A stretch of 64,000 nucleotides of DNA from Luteolibacter sp. Y139 (GTDB lineage: Bacteria; Verrucomicrobiota; Verrucomicrobiia; Verrucomicrobiales; Akkermansiaceae), in contig NZ_JBBUKT010000004.1 of NCBI RefSeq assembly GCF_038066715.1, positions 310,001 through 374,000 on the forward strand, given 5' to 3'. Positions 1 to 6,816 of this stretch are shown one piece after another; within the stretch, counting starts at the first letter, position 1; every line of letters begins with the position of its first letter. The notes under the pieces were generated by a model. The model ran no database searches. It was not told where the DNA came from and worked only from the letters and a program-made list of their open reading frames with translations. A program made the position numbers and the translations under genes.

Positions 1-624
1 GTCCTTTGGCGTGGCGGTGGCGAGGGTGTAGATAGTCTCGCCCTTGGTCCATGAGGCGAAGCTCCAGCCGTCCAGCTCACTGACGACAGGGGTGGCGGAT
101 TTCGGCTGGTCGCGGAAATCCTCGGTGCGGGCGACGAGCAGGTGGATGAGATCGGTGCCATCGCGGTCGGCCTTGTTCTCGCGCCAGTAGCAGGAGAGGT
201 AGGCATTGCGGCCCTGGACATCCAGCACCTGGCAGGCGGCGCTTTCGAGCGGTTGGAGGCTGGCGGGGATCTGCATGTCCGCGGGTGCGCCTTGCGAGAC
301 GAGCCAGGTCTTCAGGGCCGACTTGTCTTGAACGGGAGGCAGGAGGGCGGACTTGGTTTTGAAGAAGTCGATGACCCGGGGCGCGATGGCGGCGTAGGAG
401 ACATCGCCGATATCGCGATTCATCCACCAGGTGCCGGTGACCGCGAGGACGACGGCGGCGGCGATGGCGAGGAGGCGGCCCCAAGGCTTGCGAGCGGGCA
501 GGGGGACGATCTTTTCCGCATCGCGTGCTGCCTCACGGCCACGGGCGAGGATCGCTTCGACCTTGTCGGCCGGGAGCGATTGCTCGTCGTAGTGGTCGCG
601 GACTTGTTTGCGGAAATCGGACAT
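1..624 (-). CDS. Putative membrane anti-sigma factor, 3' end outside window
   Basis: The frame begins with ATG at 624 and stays open for 208 codons to the window edge, so the C-terminus is missing. The first ~45 residues are charged and cytoplasmic-like. A single hydrophobic segment of about 18 residues (LLAIAAAVVLAVTG) is followed by WWMNRD and a long extracytoplasmic part. The gene starts 6 bases after the stop of an ECF sigma factor on the same strand. That arrangement, together with the one-pass topology, is the basis for calling it the cognate anti-sigma factor. No zinc-finger HxxxCxxC motif is visible, so it is not a classic ZAS protein. It resembles the small one-pass anti-sigma families of DUF3379 type in layout only. 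The role is inferred from context. Confidence 0.6.
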   Translation of the reverse strand, partial: MSDFRKQVRDHYDEQSLPADKVEAILARGREAARDAEKIVPLPARKPWGRLLAIAAAVVLAVTGTWWMNRDIGDVSYAAIAPRVIDFFKTKSALLPPVQDKSALKTWLVSQGAPADMQIPASLQPLESAACQVLDVQGRNAYLSCYWRENKADRDGTDLIHLLVARTEDFRDQPKSATPVVSELDGWSFASWTKGETIYTLATATPKD

Positions 625-630
625 CTTTTT

Positions 631-1242
631 TCAGTAGGAGAGTGCCCACACCATGGGCAGGACGAGCAGGAAGAGGATTTGATTGCGGGAAATCGTTTCG
701 GCGGCGGCTTCGCCGAGCTTGCGGAGCTTGGCGATCGAGCGGTGGATCAGGCTGAGGACAGTGCCGCGGCTCTGGCCGTGGAGTTGGGAGATCTCCTCGG
801 CGGTCTGGCCTTCGTAGTAGTGGAGGAAGATGACCTCGCGCTCGGTTGGTTTCAGTCGGCCAAGCATGGCGGCGAGCTCGCCCTTCATGCAGGGCTCATC
901 GGTGGGGATGTCGGCGAGCTCGGGGACATCGGGATGATCCATGGACTCGAAGTGGACTAGCTTCCGTCGCCGGCATTGGTCGATGTGGAGATTCCGGATC
1001 GAGGAGAAGAGGATGGCGCGGTTTTCCACGCGGCCATAGCGGCGGCAGAGATTCAGCCAGGTTTCCTGAACGAGGTCCTCGGCTTCCTCGTGATGATGCG
1101 AGAGGGCCAGGGCATAGCGGTATCCCGCCTGGAGCAATTCGGCGTCGCTGGAGTCAGGAGCTGGGGCGGAATTTTCCAAAGGGGGAGGCGATTGCCGGTC
1201 CGGGAGCCAACGATGGCTAACGCTGCGGTTCCGGCGACGCAA
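631..1242 (-). CDS. ECF-type RNA polymerase sigma factor with hydrophobic C-terminal tail
   Basis: Region 2 is visible around EEAEDLVQETWLNL and SIRNLHIDQCRRR. Region 4 is visible around LKPTEREVIFLHYYEG, followed by the helix-turn-helix TAEEISQLHGQSRGTVLSLI. This is the usual two-domain ECF plan at roughly 200 residues. The only start codons are TTG: the one at 1242 gives the full frame and one at 1179 would remove 21 residues; neither has a clear Shine-Dalgarno site. After region 4 the protein ends with an unusual hydrophobic stretch (ILFLLVLPMVWAL), which could tether it to the membrane. The anti-sigma candidate follows directly. The bufferin-type operon is divergent from this pair, with 91 bases between them, and is its likely target by analogy with SigF-controlled bufferin genes in Caulobacter. 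Confidence 0.85.
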   Translation of the reverse strand: MRRRNRSVSHRWLPDRQSPPPLENSAPAPDSSDAELLQAGYRYALALSHHHEEAEDLVQETWLNLCRRYGRVENRAILFSSIRNLHIDQCRRRKLVHFESMDHPDVPELADIPTDEPCMKGELAAMLGRLKPTEREVIFLHYYEGQTAEEISQLHGQSRGTVLSLIHRSIAKLRKLGEAAAETISRNQILFLLVLPMVWALSY

Positions 1243-1333
1243 ATCCCAAATCCGGCGCTGTGGTGAACGGGTCCGGAAATTTTTTTTTCCGACGATGCAA
1301 TCAAACTCGGGGCTGGTTCGTCGCCTCCCATAG
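1243..1333. promoter_or_regulatory. Divergent promoter region between sigma factor and DoxX/bufferin operon
   Basis: These 91 bases separate two divergent transcription units. CGGAAA at 1274-1279 and TTTCCG at 1286-1291 form an inverted repeat around six T residues. GGAAA therefore appears on both strands and could act as an ECF-type -35 element (GGAA core) in each direction. No convincing -10 element can be fixed by eye. The placement is suggestive; promoter function is inference. Confidence 0.35.
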
Positions 1334-1840
1334 ATGAATGCGACTTCCCTTCTCTCCCTTGGCCGGTGTGGTCATGAAAAATTCACCGCTCTCGCAGGCC
1401 GTGCCCAATCGCCGCTGCTGCTGGCCATCCGTTTGTATTGGGGCTGGGAGTTTTTCCTGACCGGCAAGGGCAAGCTGGCGAACCTGGAGCAGACCGCGGA
1501 TTTTTTCAAAGGGCTGTCGATCCCGTTTCCTACGATGAATGCCGTACTTGCTGGCACGACGGAATGTGCCGGCGGGCTGCTGTTGCTGGCCGGGCTTGCC
1601 TCGCGGGTCGTCGCGGTGCCGCTGATCTTCACGATGGTCGTGGCCTACCTGACGGCGGACATGGAAGCGGTGAAGGGGATCTTCAGTGATCCGGACTCCT
1701 TCGTCTCCGCCGCGCCTTTCCTCTTCCTGCTGGCCTCGCTGCTGGTCCTCGTATTCGGACCCGGGGTCTTTTCCCTCGATCATCTTATCGCCCGGAAATC
1801 GGGCTTGGCGTCGCCGGCTTTGAAAGCTGCGACCACTTGA
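1334..1840 (+). CDS. DoxX family membrane protein of bufferin operon (BufD-like)
   Basis: A 168-residue protein with about four hydrophobic segments and the DoxX signature region around SPLLLAIRLYWGWEFFLTGK, followed by GLLLLAGLASRVVAVPL. DoxX proteins are small integral membrane proteins. In bufferin operons a DoxX member is a regular companion of the DUF692 maturase and DUF2063 protein, where it is thought to act at the membrane in the metal or redox side of the pathway. The ATG at 1334 lies about 90 bases after the divergent sigma gene. The gene is first in the operon, 89 bases ahead of the Cys-rich precursor. Family assignment is firm; BufD-type function comes from the neighbours. Confidence 0.85.
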   Translation: MNATSLLSLGRCGHEKFTALAGRAQSPLLLAIRLYWGWEFFLTGKGKLANLEQTADFFKGLSIPFPTMNAVLAGTTECAGGLLLLAGLASRVVAVPLIFTMVVAYLTADMEAVKGIFSDPDSFVSAAPFLFLLASLLVLVFGPGVFSLDHLIARKSGLASPALKAATT

Positions 1841-1929
1841 ACCCCTTTCGACCGCCCGATGCGGCCATGGGGGCTGCACGTCGCGGACGGAACCATCCCG
1901 GCGATTGCCGGAAACCACAGAACAAAGAC

Positions 1930-2229
1930 ATGAAGACCAACAAGAACATCATCGCCGGTGCAGCCATCGCAGGAATCCTGAGCGGAGGCTATGCCTTCGC
2001 CGCCAAGCCCTCGGTGCCGACCGGTTCGCACAAGGATGGCTCCGCTTTCAGCGCTGGCGTCCAGGCCGCTGACGAGAAGGGCGAGACCCATGATTGCAAG
2101 GGCCAGAACTCCTGCAAGGGCAAGGGCGGTTGCAAGGGCGGCGACAATGGCTGCGCCGGCAAGAACTCCTGCAAGGGCAAGGGTGGCTGCGCCATGAAGG
2201 ATGGCAAGGCGACGAAGAAGGACAAGTAA
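1930..2229 (+). CDS. bufA2: BufA2-like cysteine-rich bufferin precursor peptide
   Basis: A 99-residue secreted peptide precursor. Residues 1-24 form a signal peptide (basic start, hydrophobic core, AFA-A cleavage site). The mature part carries exactly six cysteines at 56, 62, 68, 75, 81 and 87, mostly within CKG motifs in a Gly/Lys/Asn-rich stretch. The spacing is 6-6-7-6-6, and the block looks like an internal duplication (DCKGQNSCKGKGG, then CAGKNSCKGKGG). This matches bufferin-type metallophores, ribosomally made peptides whose cysteines are modified by a DUF692 (MNIO) enzyme and which bind copper in the periplasm. The ATG at 1930 was chosen over an earlier frame start because it gives a clean signal peptide. 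A terminator follows and the DUF692 gene is next. The symbol is by family resemblance. Confidence 0.82.
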   Translation: MKTNKNIIAGAAIAGILSGGYAFAAKPSVPTGSHKDGSAFSAGVQAADEKGETHDCKGQNSCKGKGGCKGGDNGCAGKNSCKGKGGCAMKDGKATKKDK

Positions 2230-2245
2230 TCCGACGCCTGTCCAA

Positions 2246-2287
2246 GGCTCCGGCCATCCGTGGCCGGAGCCATTCCTTCTTTTTTTC
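2246..2287 (+). terminator. Intrinsic terminator/attenuator between precursor and maturase genes
   Basis: A perfect 11-bp stem (2246-2256 with 2261-2271) closes a TCCG tetraloop and is followed by a T-rich run containing seven consecutive T. It sits 16 bases after the precursor stop and before the maturase start in the same operon. It probably lets partial read-through give more precursor than enzyme. The structure is seen directly; the dosage role is inference. Confidence 0.85.
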
Positions 2288-2310
2288 ATTTCACCACGGG
2301 ACTCACTGCC

Positions 2311-3156
2311 ATGAAAGGATCACGATTCACCAACCACTGCGACTACGGCGTGGGCATCGGCCTGCGCATCCCCCACTACCAGCACATCCTCGAGAAGAAG
2401 CCGGTGGTGGATTGGTTCGAGATCATCTCCGAGAACTACATGGGGGAAGGTGGACGGCCGCTGGCGGTGCTCGACCAGATCCTGGAGCAGTACCGCGTGG
2501 TGCAGCACGGCGTCTCGATGTACTTCGGCAACAGCGAGCGCCCGAACCGTGATCACCTCAAGAAGCTGAAGGCGCTGACCAAACGCACCAGGACGCCGTG
2601 GGTGAGTGATCATCTGTGCTGGGGCAGCGTCGACGGGCGCTTCACCCACGATCTACTACCGATGCCGTACACGTGGGAGGCGGTGAAGACCACGGCGCGG
2701 AATATCCGCGAGGTGCAGGATTACCTGGAGCTCCCGGTGGCGGTCGAGAATGTCAGCAGCTACGCCGAGTTCCATCTTTCCGAGATGACCGAGTGGGAGT
2801 TCCTCAACGAGGTGGTGGAAGCCGCCGATTGCGGAATCCTGCTCGACGTGAACAACATCTACGTGTCCTCGCGCAACCACGGCTTCGATCCGATGGACTA
2901 CGTCAATGCTGTGCCGGCGGAGCGCGTCGCGCAAACGCACCTGGCGGGTCACACCGAGTTCAAGAAATACATCCTGGATACCCATGACCACCCGGTCATC
3001 GACCCGGTGTGGAAGCTCTACGAGCGGACGATCCAACGCTGTGGGAGAGTGGCGACGCTGCTGGAGTGGGACGACAAGATCCCGAGCTTCAACGAAGTGC
3101 ATCACGAAGCACTGAAGGCGAACCGTTTTCTTCCCGAGGCTGCTGCCGCTGCTTGA
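2311..3156 (+). CDS. bufB: DUF692/MNIO family bufferin maturase
   Basis: A 281-residue TIM-barrel-type protein of the DUF692 family (multinuclear non-haem iron oxidative enzymes, related to MbnB and HvfB). Family landmarks in order: GVGIGLRIPHY, VDWFEIISENYM, VVQHGVSMYFG, WVSDHLCWG, VAVENVSSY, ILLDVNNIYVS, THLAGH, DTHDHPV and TLLEWDD. The His, Asp, Glu and Asn residues in these blocks are the expected metal ligands. Such enzymes oxidatively modify cysteines of a partner peptide to heterocycles such as oxazolone/thioamide or thiooxazole. The ATG at 2311 was preferred to an upstream start inside the terminator hairpin. bufC follows after one base. Substrate: most likely the Cys-rich peptide encoded just upstream. 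Confidence 0.92.
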   Translation: MKGSRFTNHCDYGVGIGLRIPHYQHILEKKPVVDWFEIISENYMGEGGRPLAVLDQILEQYRVVQHGVSMYFGNSERPNRDHLKKLKALTKRTRTPWVSDHLCWGSVDGRFTHDLLPMPYTWEAVKTTARNIREVQDYLELPVAVENVSSYAEFHLSEMTEWEFLNEVVEAADCGILLDVNNIYVSSRNHGFDPMDYVNAVPAERVAQTHLAGHTEFKKYILDTHDHPVIDPVWKLYERTIQRCGRVATLLEWDDKIPSFNEVHHEALKANRFLPEAAAAA

Positions 3157-3157
3157 A

Positions 3158-4027
3158 ATGAAGACGCTGGCATCATTCCAAGCCTCGATGGCGGAAGCCG
3201 TGATGAGGCCGCTGGGGCCGGGCGATGCGATGCGCCGGGAGAACCGGCGCGTGGCCGATGAACTGGTGAAGCCGAACGACCGGCTTGCCGCCGCGGATCG
3301 CTTGCAGATTTACAACCAGCAGTACTGGTGGCGGCTGTTGGGTTCCTTCGGGGAAGATTTCAGCGGGCTGCGTGCGGTGGTGGGGGAAAGGAAGTTTCAG
3401 CGGGTGGCGATGGCGTACCTTACGGAAATGGGATCGACCTCGTGGAACCTGCGGGATCTCGGTCAGGGCCTGGTGAAGTATCTTCGTGAGCATCCGGAGC
3501 TGATCGAGCCTTACGGTTCGCTGGCGATTGAGATGGCGAGCGTGGAGTGGGCGCGGGTGCTGGCATTCGATGGTGAGCAGCGGCGGGCGATTGATCCGAT
3601 GGAGTTTTCGGCGCGGAGTCCGGAGCGGATGGTGCTGGGATTGCAGCCGCATCTTTCACTACTGGAGTTGCAGTATCCGGTGGATCATCTGCTGAAGCGG
3701 CTCAAGCACGCCGAGGGTCACTCATCGAGGCAAGCGGCGGCCGGATCACCAAGGACAAGGCCGGTGCGGCTGAAGGCCAAGATAGCTTCTTCGCCGATTC
3801 ATCTGGTGGTTCACCGGTCGGAGCTGCGGGTCTATTACAAGCGGCTGGAGCCCGAGGCGTTTCGATTGCTCGCGGCATTGCAGGCGGGAGAAAATCTCGG
3901 GGCTGCGTGCGAGATCGCTTTTGCCGGATCCGCTGAAGCCGTGGAGGAAATCCCGGGTAAGGTGCAGACGTGGTTCTCTGCCTGGATGTCGTTCGGCTGG
4001 CTTTGCGCGCGGACCAATCAGGAGTGA
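3158..4027 (+). CDS. bufC: DUF2063 family partner protein of the DUF692 maturase
   Basis: A 289-residue cytosolic protein. Its N-terminal half carries the DUF2063 signature (ASFQASMAEAVM, RLQIYNQQYWWRLLGSF, DFSGLRAVVG). In HvfBC/BufBC and MbnBC systems this partner presents the precursor peptide to the DUF692 enzyme. The C-terminal half (from about residue 185) is more variable, with LVVHRSELRVYYKRL matching the second domain common in this family. The ATG is one base after the bufB stop, so translation is probably coupled. A tRNA-Ser gene begins 40 bases after its end. Family call is firm; partner function is established for relatives. Confidence 0.88.
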   Translation: MKTLASFQASMAEAVMRPLGPGDAMRRENRRVADELVKPNDRLAAADRLQIYNQQYWWRLLGSFGEDFSGLRAVVGERKFQRVAMAYLTEMGSTSWNLRDLGQGLVKYLREHPELIEPYGSLAIEMASVEWARVLAFDGEQRRAIDPMEFSARSPERMVLGLQPHLSLLELQYPVDHLLKRLKHAEGHSSRQAAAGSPRTRPVRLKAKIASSPIHLVVHRSELRVYYKRLEPEAFRLLAALQAGENLGAACEIAFAGSAEAVEEIPGKVQTWFSAWMSFGWLCARTNQE

Positions 4028-4067
4028 AGGGCTTCCTCCATGATCCGCTTCTCGATCTTTCGCTTAG

Positions 4068-4154
4068 GGGCAGGCGTCAGAGCGGTCGAATGAGCACGCT
4101 TGGAAAGCGTGTGTGCTAGCAATAGTACCGGGGGTTCGAATCCCTCCCTGTCCG
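4068..4154 (+). tRNA. tRNA-Ser (anticodon GGA)
   Basis: An 87-nt class II tRNA. The acceptor stem GGGCAGG (4068-4074) pairs with CCTGTCC (4147-4153) with one G-U. The anticodon stem CACGC/GCGTG encloses TTGGAAA with anticodon GGA. A long variable arm of about 5 bp is typical for serine, and the T-arm loop TTCGAAT is standard. The discriminator is G and CCA is not encoded. The base at position 8 is C rather than the almost universal U, while the D-stem pairs T10-A25, C11-G24 and A12-T23 are intact. A 9-bp inverted repeat starts two bases later (4156-4175) and may end the transcript. Confidence 0.9.
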
Positions 4155-4492
4155 CTTCCTTGATCTATCAAGGAAAACTGGGTTCGCTCCCAACGGAACT
4201 CCCGACGGTGATTCATCCGTAACTGGCGGTTCTTGGAGTGGCACGAATGACAGAGGGGTTTGGAGGTCGATTTTGAGCCACTTGAATTGAGGTGCTAAAT
4301 GGTCGTAAGCCGAAGTCACTACTCTGGGCGGGTCTAAGAAACAATTTTCACGATGCCCTTGCTCTGGACGCGGACCTTGTCGCAGATGCAGATCGGGCGC
4401 GTAGAGTCGATCAAAGATGCCACCCGGGATAGTGAGAAGAAGACTGACGATGTGCCGACTCGCTAGCTGGTGAATGGAATTATTGATATTCT
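4155..4492. other. Lower-GC patch between tRNA-Ser and DUF4062 gene
   Basis: No complete gene is visible. After the tRNA there is an inverted repeat TTCCTTGAT/ATCAAGGAA (4156-4175). On the minus strand a 42-codon open stretch (4334-4462) ends with KGIVKIVS and a TAG stop. Its last ~25 codons nearly all end in G or C, which is typical of real genes here. It lacks a convincing start and may be the broken 3' end of a lost gene. I found no copy of the tRNA 3' end that would mark an integration boundary. Confidence 0.4.
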
Positions 4493-5590
4493 CTAGCCAT
4501 TCGCGGGTTTCGCTTCGCCCCCCGACTCGCCATTTCTGGTGTTGGCTTTCGAGGATTGGGATGGCCCTGCCGTTGCGGGTGGCGCAGTTTCCCTATAACG
4601 CCGCGATTCAGGCAGAACTTCCAAGAGAGGGACTCCGAGCATTGATCGAAGAAGATTGATCTCCTCGACTCCACTTTGATGAGAAAGTGCTGAATGAATG
4701 TAACTGCAACGCTTCGTGTTGGGATATGCCCGGAACTTTCTGACAAGATCTAATGAATTTTCCGCCTCACTGATAATCTTCGCAATAACTGTCGGGTCGG
4801 CCCCATGGTCACTGACGAGGTGCTTGCCCACGCGATTGTCCTTGATTGCTTCCTGGATCGCGGAGTCTCTGAGTTTTGCAGTGCTTTCTATAATGATCTC
4901 CTCCGCCTCTGCTCGTGAAACGCCTCTCATGATATTCTCCGAGTAACCTTTCAAGGTTTCGGTGATTCGGTGGAGATCTTTCAATTGGTGCCGGAGAGTC
5001 TGAAAAGAGCTTTCCTTGGATCGCTTTGTTAGGAAGTCGCCGAGCAGTCCAGCCCACTGGGATCTTAGCCAGCTAGTGATGTCTTCTAAGTGCTCAAAAT
5101 CTTTGGTTAGATTGTTTCGAGCCCTTGAGTAAATGAAGTCCAAAAGTTTGAAGATGTGTATATTGTCGACGTGGGCATACCGAATGGTGTCGTTTTCGCG
5201 ATTTTCCTTATAGGTGAGATATTCCGCGGCGACGCCCCGCTCGACGAAAATATAGACGGGAATGTCCTCTTGCAGGGCAGTCTCCAATTCTCGTTGGGTG
5301 ATGGAATTGTAGTGGCGATATTGTTCCGCGACAACCTCAGGCTCTGGCGTCTCGGTCGAGTCCGAAGACTTCGATCCGGATCTTCCTCCGATTATCAGAA
5401 CCAACATGTGAGAGGTTCCGATTTCTTTGTAGCAGGAAATATCCAGCGGCTGTTCGTGTGAAAATGGGATGTCTCCACTTTCAAATAGAATGCTGTCGTA
5501 GCCTAAATTATCGATGAAGAGTTCGATTCCTTTTCTGATATGCCTGAGGTCGTAGTAGGTCGAACTAACGAAGACGCGCGGGATTGCCAT
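4493..5590 (-). CDS. DUF4062 domain protein
   Basis: A 365-residue protein that opens with the DUF4062 signature RVFVSSTYYDLR, continues with LFESGDIPFSHEQPLD and ends the first domain at MLVLIIGGRSGS. DUF4062 has a TIR/Toll-like Rossmann fold. Members are often found beside mobile or anti-phage genes as single-protein or multi-domain stress/defence factors, but the biochemical role is mostly unknown. The remainder (residues ~110-300) is helical and charged; the tail is low complexity (SSKANTRNGESGG). ATG at 5590 was chosen because it places the domain at the N-terminus. Base composition is clearly lower in G+C than the neighbours and codon use is mixed, suggesting acquisition. A role in defence is only a possibility. 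Confidence 0.75.
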   Translation of the reverse strand: MAIPRVFVSSTYYDLRHIRKGIELFIDNLGYDSILFESGDIPFSHEQPLDISCYKEIGTSHMLVLIIGGRSGSKSSDSTETPEPEVVAEQYRHYNSITQRELETALQEDIPVYIFVERGVAAEYLTYKENRENDTIRYAHVDNIHIFKLLDFIYSRARNNLTKDFEHLEDITSWLRSQWAGLLGDFLTKRSKESSFQTLRHQLKDLHRITETLKGYSENIMRGVSRAEAEEIIIESTAKLRDSAIQEAIKDNRVGKHLVSDHGADPTVIAKIISEAENSLDLVRKFRAYPNTKRCSYIHSALSHQSGVEEINLLRSMLGVPLLEVLPESRRYRETAPPATAGPSQSSKANTRNGESGGEAKPANG

Positions 5591-5640
5591 TGGATGCGGT
5601 GGGGGTTGACCGATAATGAATTCAAAATGAGGCAAATTCA

Positions 5641-5752
5641 AGATGGATCATTTTTGGCCCAGCACGGTGCGAAGAAGCTGTCTTTACCCTTGGTGATGAA
5701 TAAGGATACGCTCGATCTGATCGCCGACTGGCTTTCGCAACGGCTCAAGTAG
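5641..5752 (+). pseudogene. Possible 3' remnant of a displaced gene
   Basis: About 36 codons of an open plus-strand frame run from about 5641 to a TAG at 5750-5752 and read like a normal protein C-terminus (SLPLVMNKDTLDLIADWL). Most codons end in G or C, like the resident genome and unlike the AT-richer DNA just upstream, which belongs to the DUF4062 gene. The frame runs tail-to-tail into azlD. The ending LDLIADWL resembles the last helix of alpha/beta-hydrolase-type proteins, but this is too short to assign. It is best read as a truncated gene left by the insertion at 4155-5640. Confidence 0.3.
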
Positions 5753-6089
5753 TGGCTGTCACCAAGGTCTTCACGATCCCATAGGCTGCAACACCGGCGA
5801 TGATCGGCCAGCCGAGGGACTTGGTTTGCTTCCAGGTGAGGAAGGTGGCGATGAGGCCGAGGGCGGTTGCGGACCAGGAGGCTGTGTTGCTTGTGTGTGG
5901 AACCAGCGACGTTCCAAACATGGCGGCGATCATGGAAGGGCCGAGGACGCCGAGCCACGCGGGCATATTCTCCGCAGTGTCTTTGTCAGACCGTTGGAGA
6001 TGTCGCTGCATGTAGACGAGGGGCAGCGTACGCATGAGGAAGGTGCCGACGGCTACTGCGATCAAGGCGATCCAGAGTCCTTTATCCAT
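5745..6089 (-). CDS. azlD: AzlD family branched-chain amino acid export subunit
   Basis: A 114-residue membrane protein with three to four hydrophobic segments. It starts MDKGLWIALIAVAVGTFLMR and has the AzlD hallmark TLPLVYMQRHL, followed by NMPAWLGVLGPSMIAAM. AzlC and AzlD together form a small exporter for branched-chain amino acids, with AzlD as the small subunit. The ATG at 6089 overlaps the end of azlC by 8 bases, so translation is coupled. The gene is last in the regulator-azlC-azlD operon. Confidence 0.9.
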   Translation of the reverse strand: MDKGLWIALIAVAVGTFLMRTLPLVYMQRHLQRSDKDTAENMPAWLGVLGPSMIAAMFGTSLVPHTSNTASWSATALGLIATFLTWKQTKSLGWPIIAGVAAYGIVKTLVTATT

Positions 6090-6816
6090 GGCTTGCTTTT
6101 CCTTTCCGGGTTTTCGCATCGACCGCGAGATAAAGCAGGGCTCCGCATGCTGCGGCGATCGGGATCGCGGCATTAGGCAGTCCGGAGAGCTTGAGAAGGA
6201 GTGCTGAGAGAATGGTGGTGCCGAGGGCGATGGCCCAGATCCGTGAGTTGAAGCGCGGAGCCAACAGGACGAGGAAGAGGGCGGGGAGGGCGAAGGGCAT
6301 GACTTCTCCAAGCAGCGGCCAACGGTGGGTGAGTTCGGCACCTGCGACGACTCCAAGTATGGTGCCGCCGATCCAGCTGAACCACGCCACGACCATGGCA
6401 CCGGTGAACCAGCCCATCCTTTCGCTTTCGGGCAGCAGCGGCAAGCGGGTGTGGGAGAGGGCGAAGATCTGATCGGTGAGGCCATGCATCAGCCACGGCC
6501 ACCAGCGGCTGCGGGGAAGCCATTGGGCAATGTTGGGCCCGTAGACGAGGTGGCGGGCATTGATGAGGAGGCTCATCACGACCACGAGCCAGAGAGGAGC
6601 ACCGGATGCGACCATGGCGACGAAGAGGAACTGGGAGGCACCGGCGTAGACGAGGACGGAGACGGCACCGGCTTCCCAGACATTGAAGCCTGCTTGTGCG
6701 GCGATCAGGCCGAAGGAAATCGCGACCGGAATGTAGCCGCCTAACAGAGGGACCGCTTCGCGCGCTCCCACTAACCAAGGAGCTGTCCTTGGCGTCACTG
6801 TTTCGGCGCTGGGCAT
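6082..6816 (-). CDS. azlC: AzlC family branched-chain amino acid permease
   Basis: A 244-residue integral membrane protein. The signature GAREAVPLLGGYIPVAISFG lies near the N-terminus, followed by AGASQFLFVAM and SLLINARHLVYG, the standard AzlC core. Multiple transmembrane helices follow to the end. It is the large subunit of the AzlCD exporter. The ATG at 6816 lies inside the 3' end of the upstream regulator gene (22-base overlap); a longer frame from 6864 exists but would add only hydrophilic residues. The operon is probably controlled by the XRE-cupin regulator. Confidence 0.92.
   Translation of the reverse strand: MPSAETVTPRTAPWLVGAREAVPLLGGYIPVAISFGLIAAQAGFNVWEAGAVSVLVYAGASQFLFVAMVASGAPLWLVVVMSLLINARHLVYGPNIAQWLPRSRWWPWLMHGLTDQIFALSHTRLPLLPESERMGWFTGAMVVAWFSWIGGTILGVVAGAELTHRWPLLGEVMPFALPALFLVLLAPRFNSRIWAIALGTTILSALLLKLSGLPNAAIPIAAACGALLYLAVDAKTRKGKASHG

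Noticed and set aside
4116-4319. Short minus-strand frame ending in GRDSNPRYYC
   Set aside because: That ending is the antisense of the tRNA-Ser T-arm and a known annotation artefact.
4230-4319. YDHLAP motif read as the end of a tyrosine integrase
   Set aside because: Only one short resemblance; no catalytic Arg/His/Tyr set and the surrounding frame lacks coding bias.
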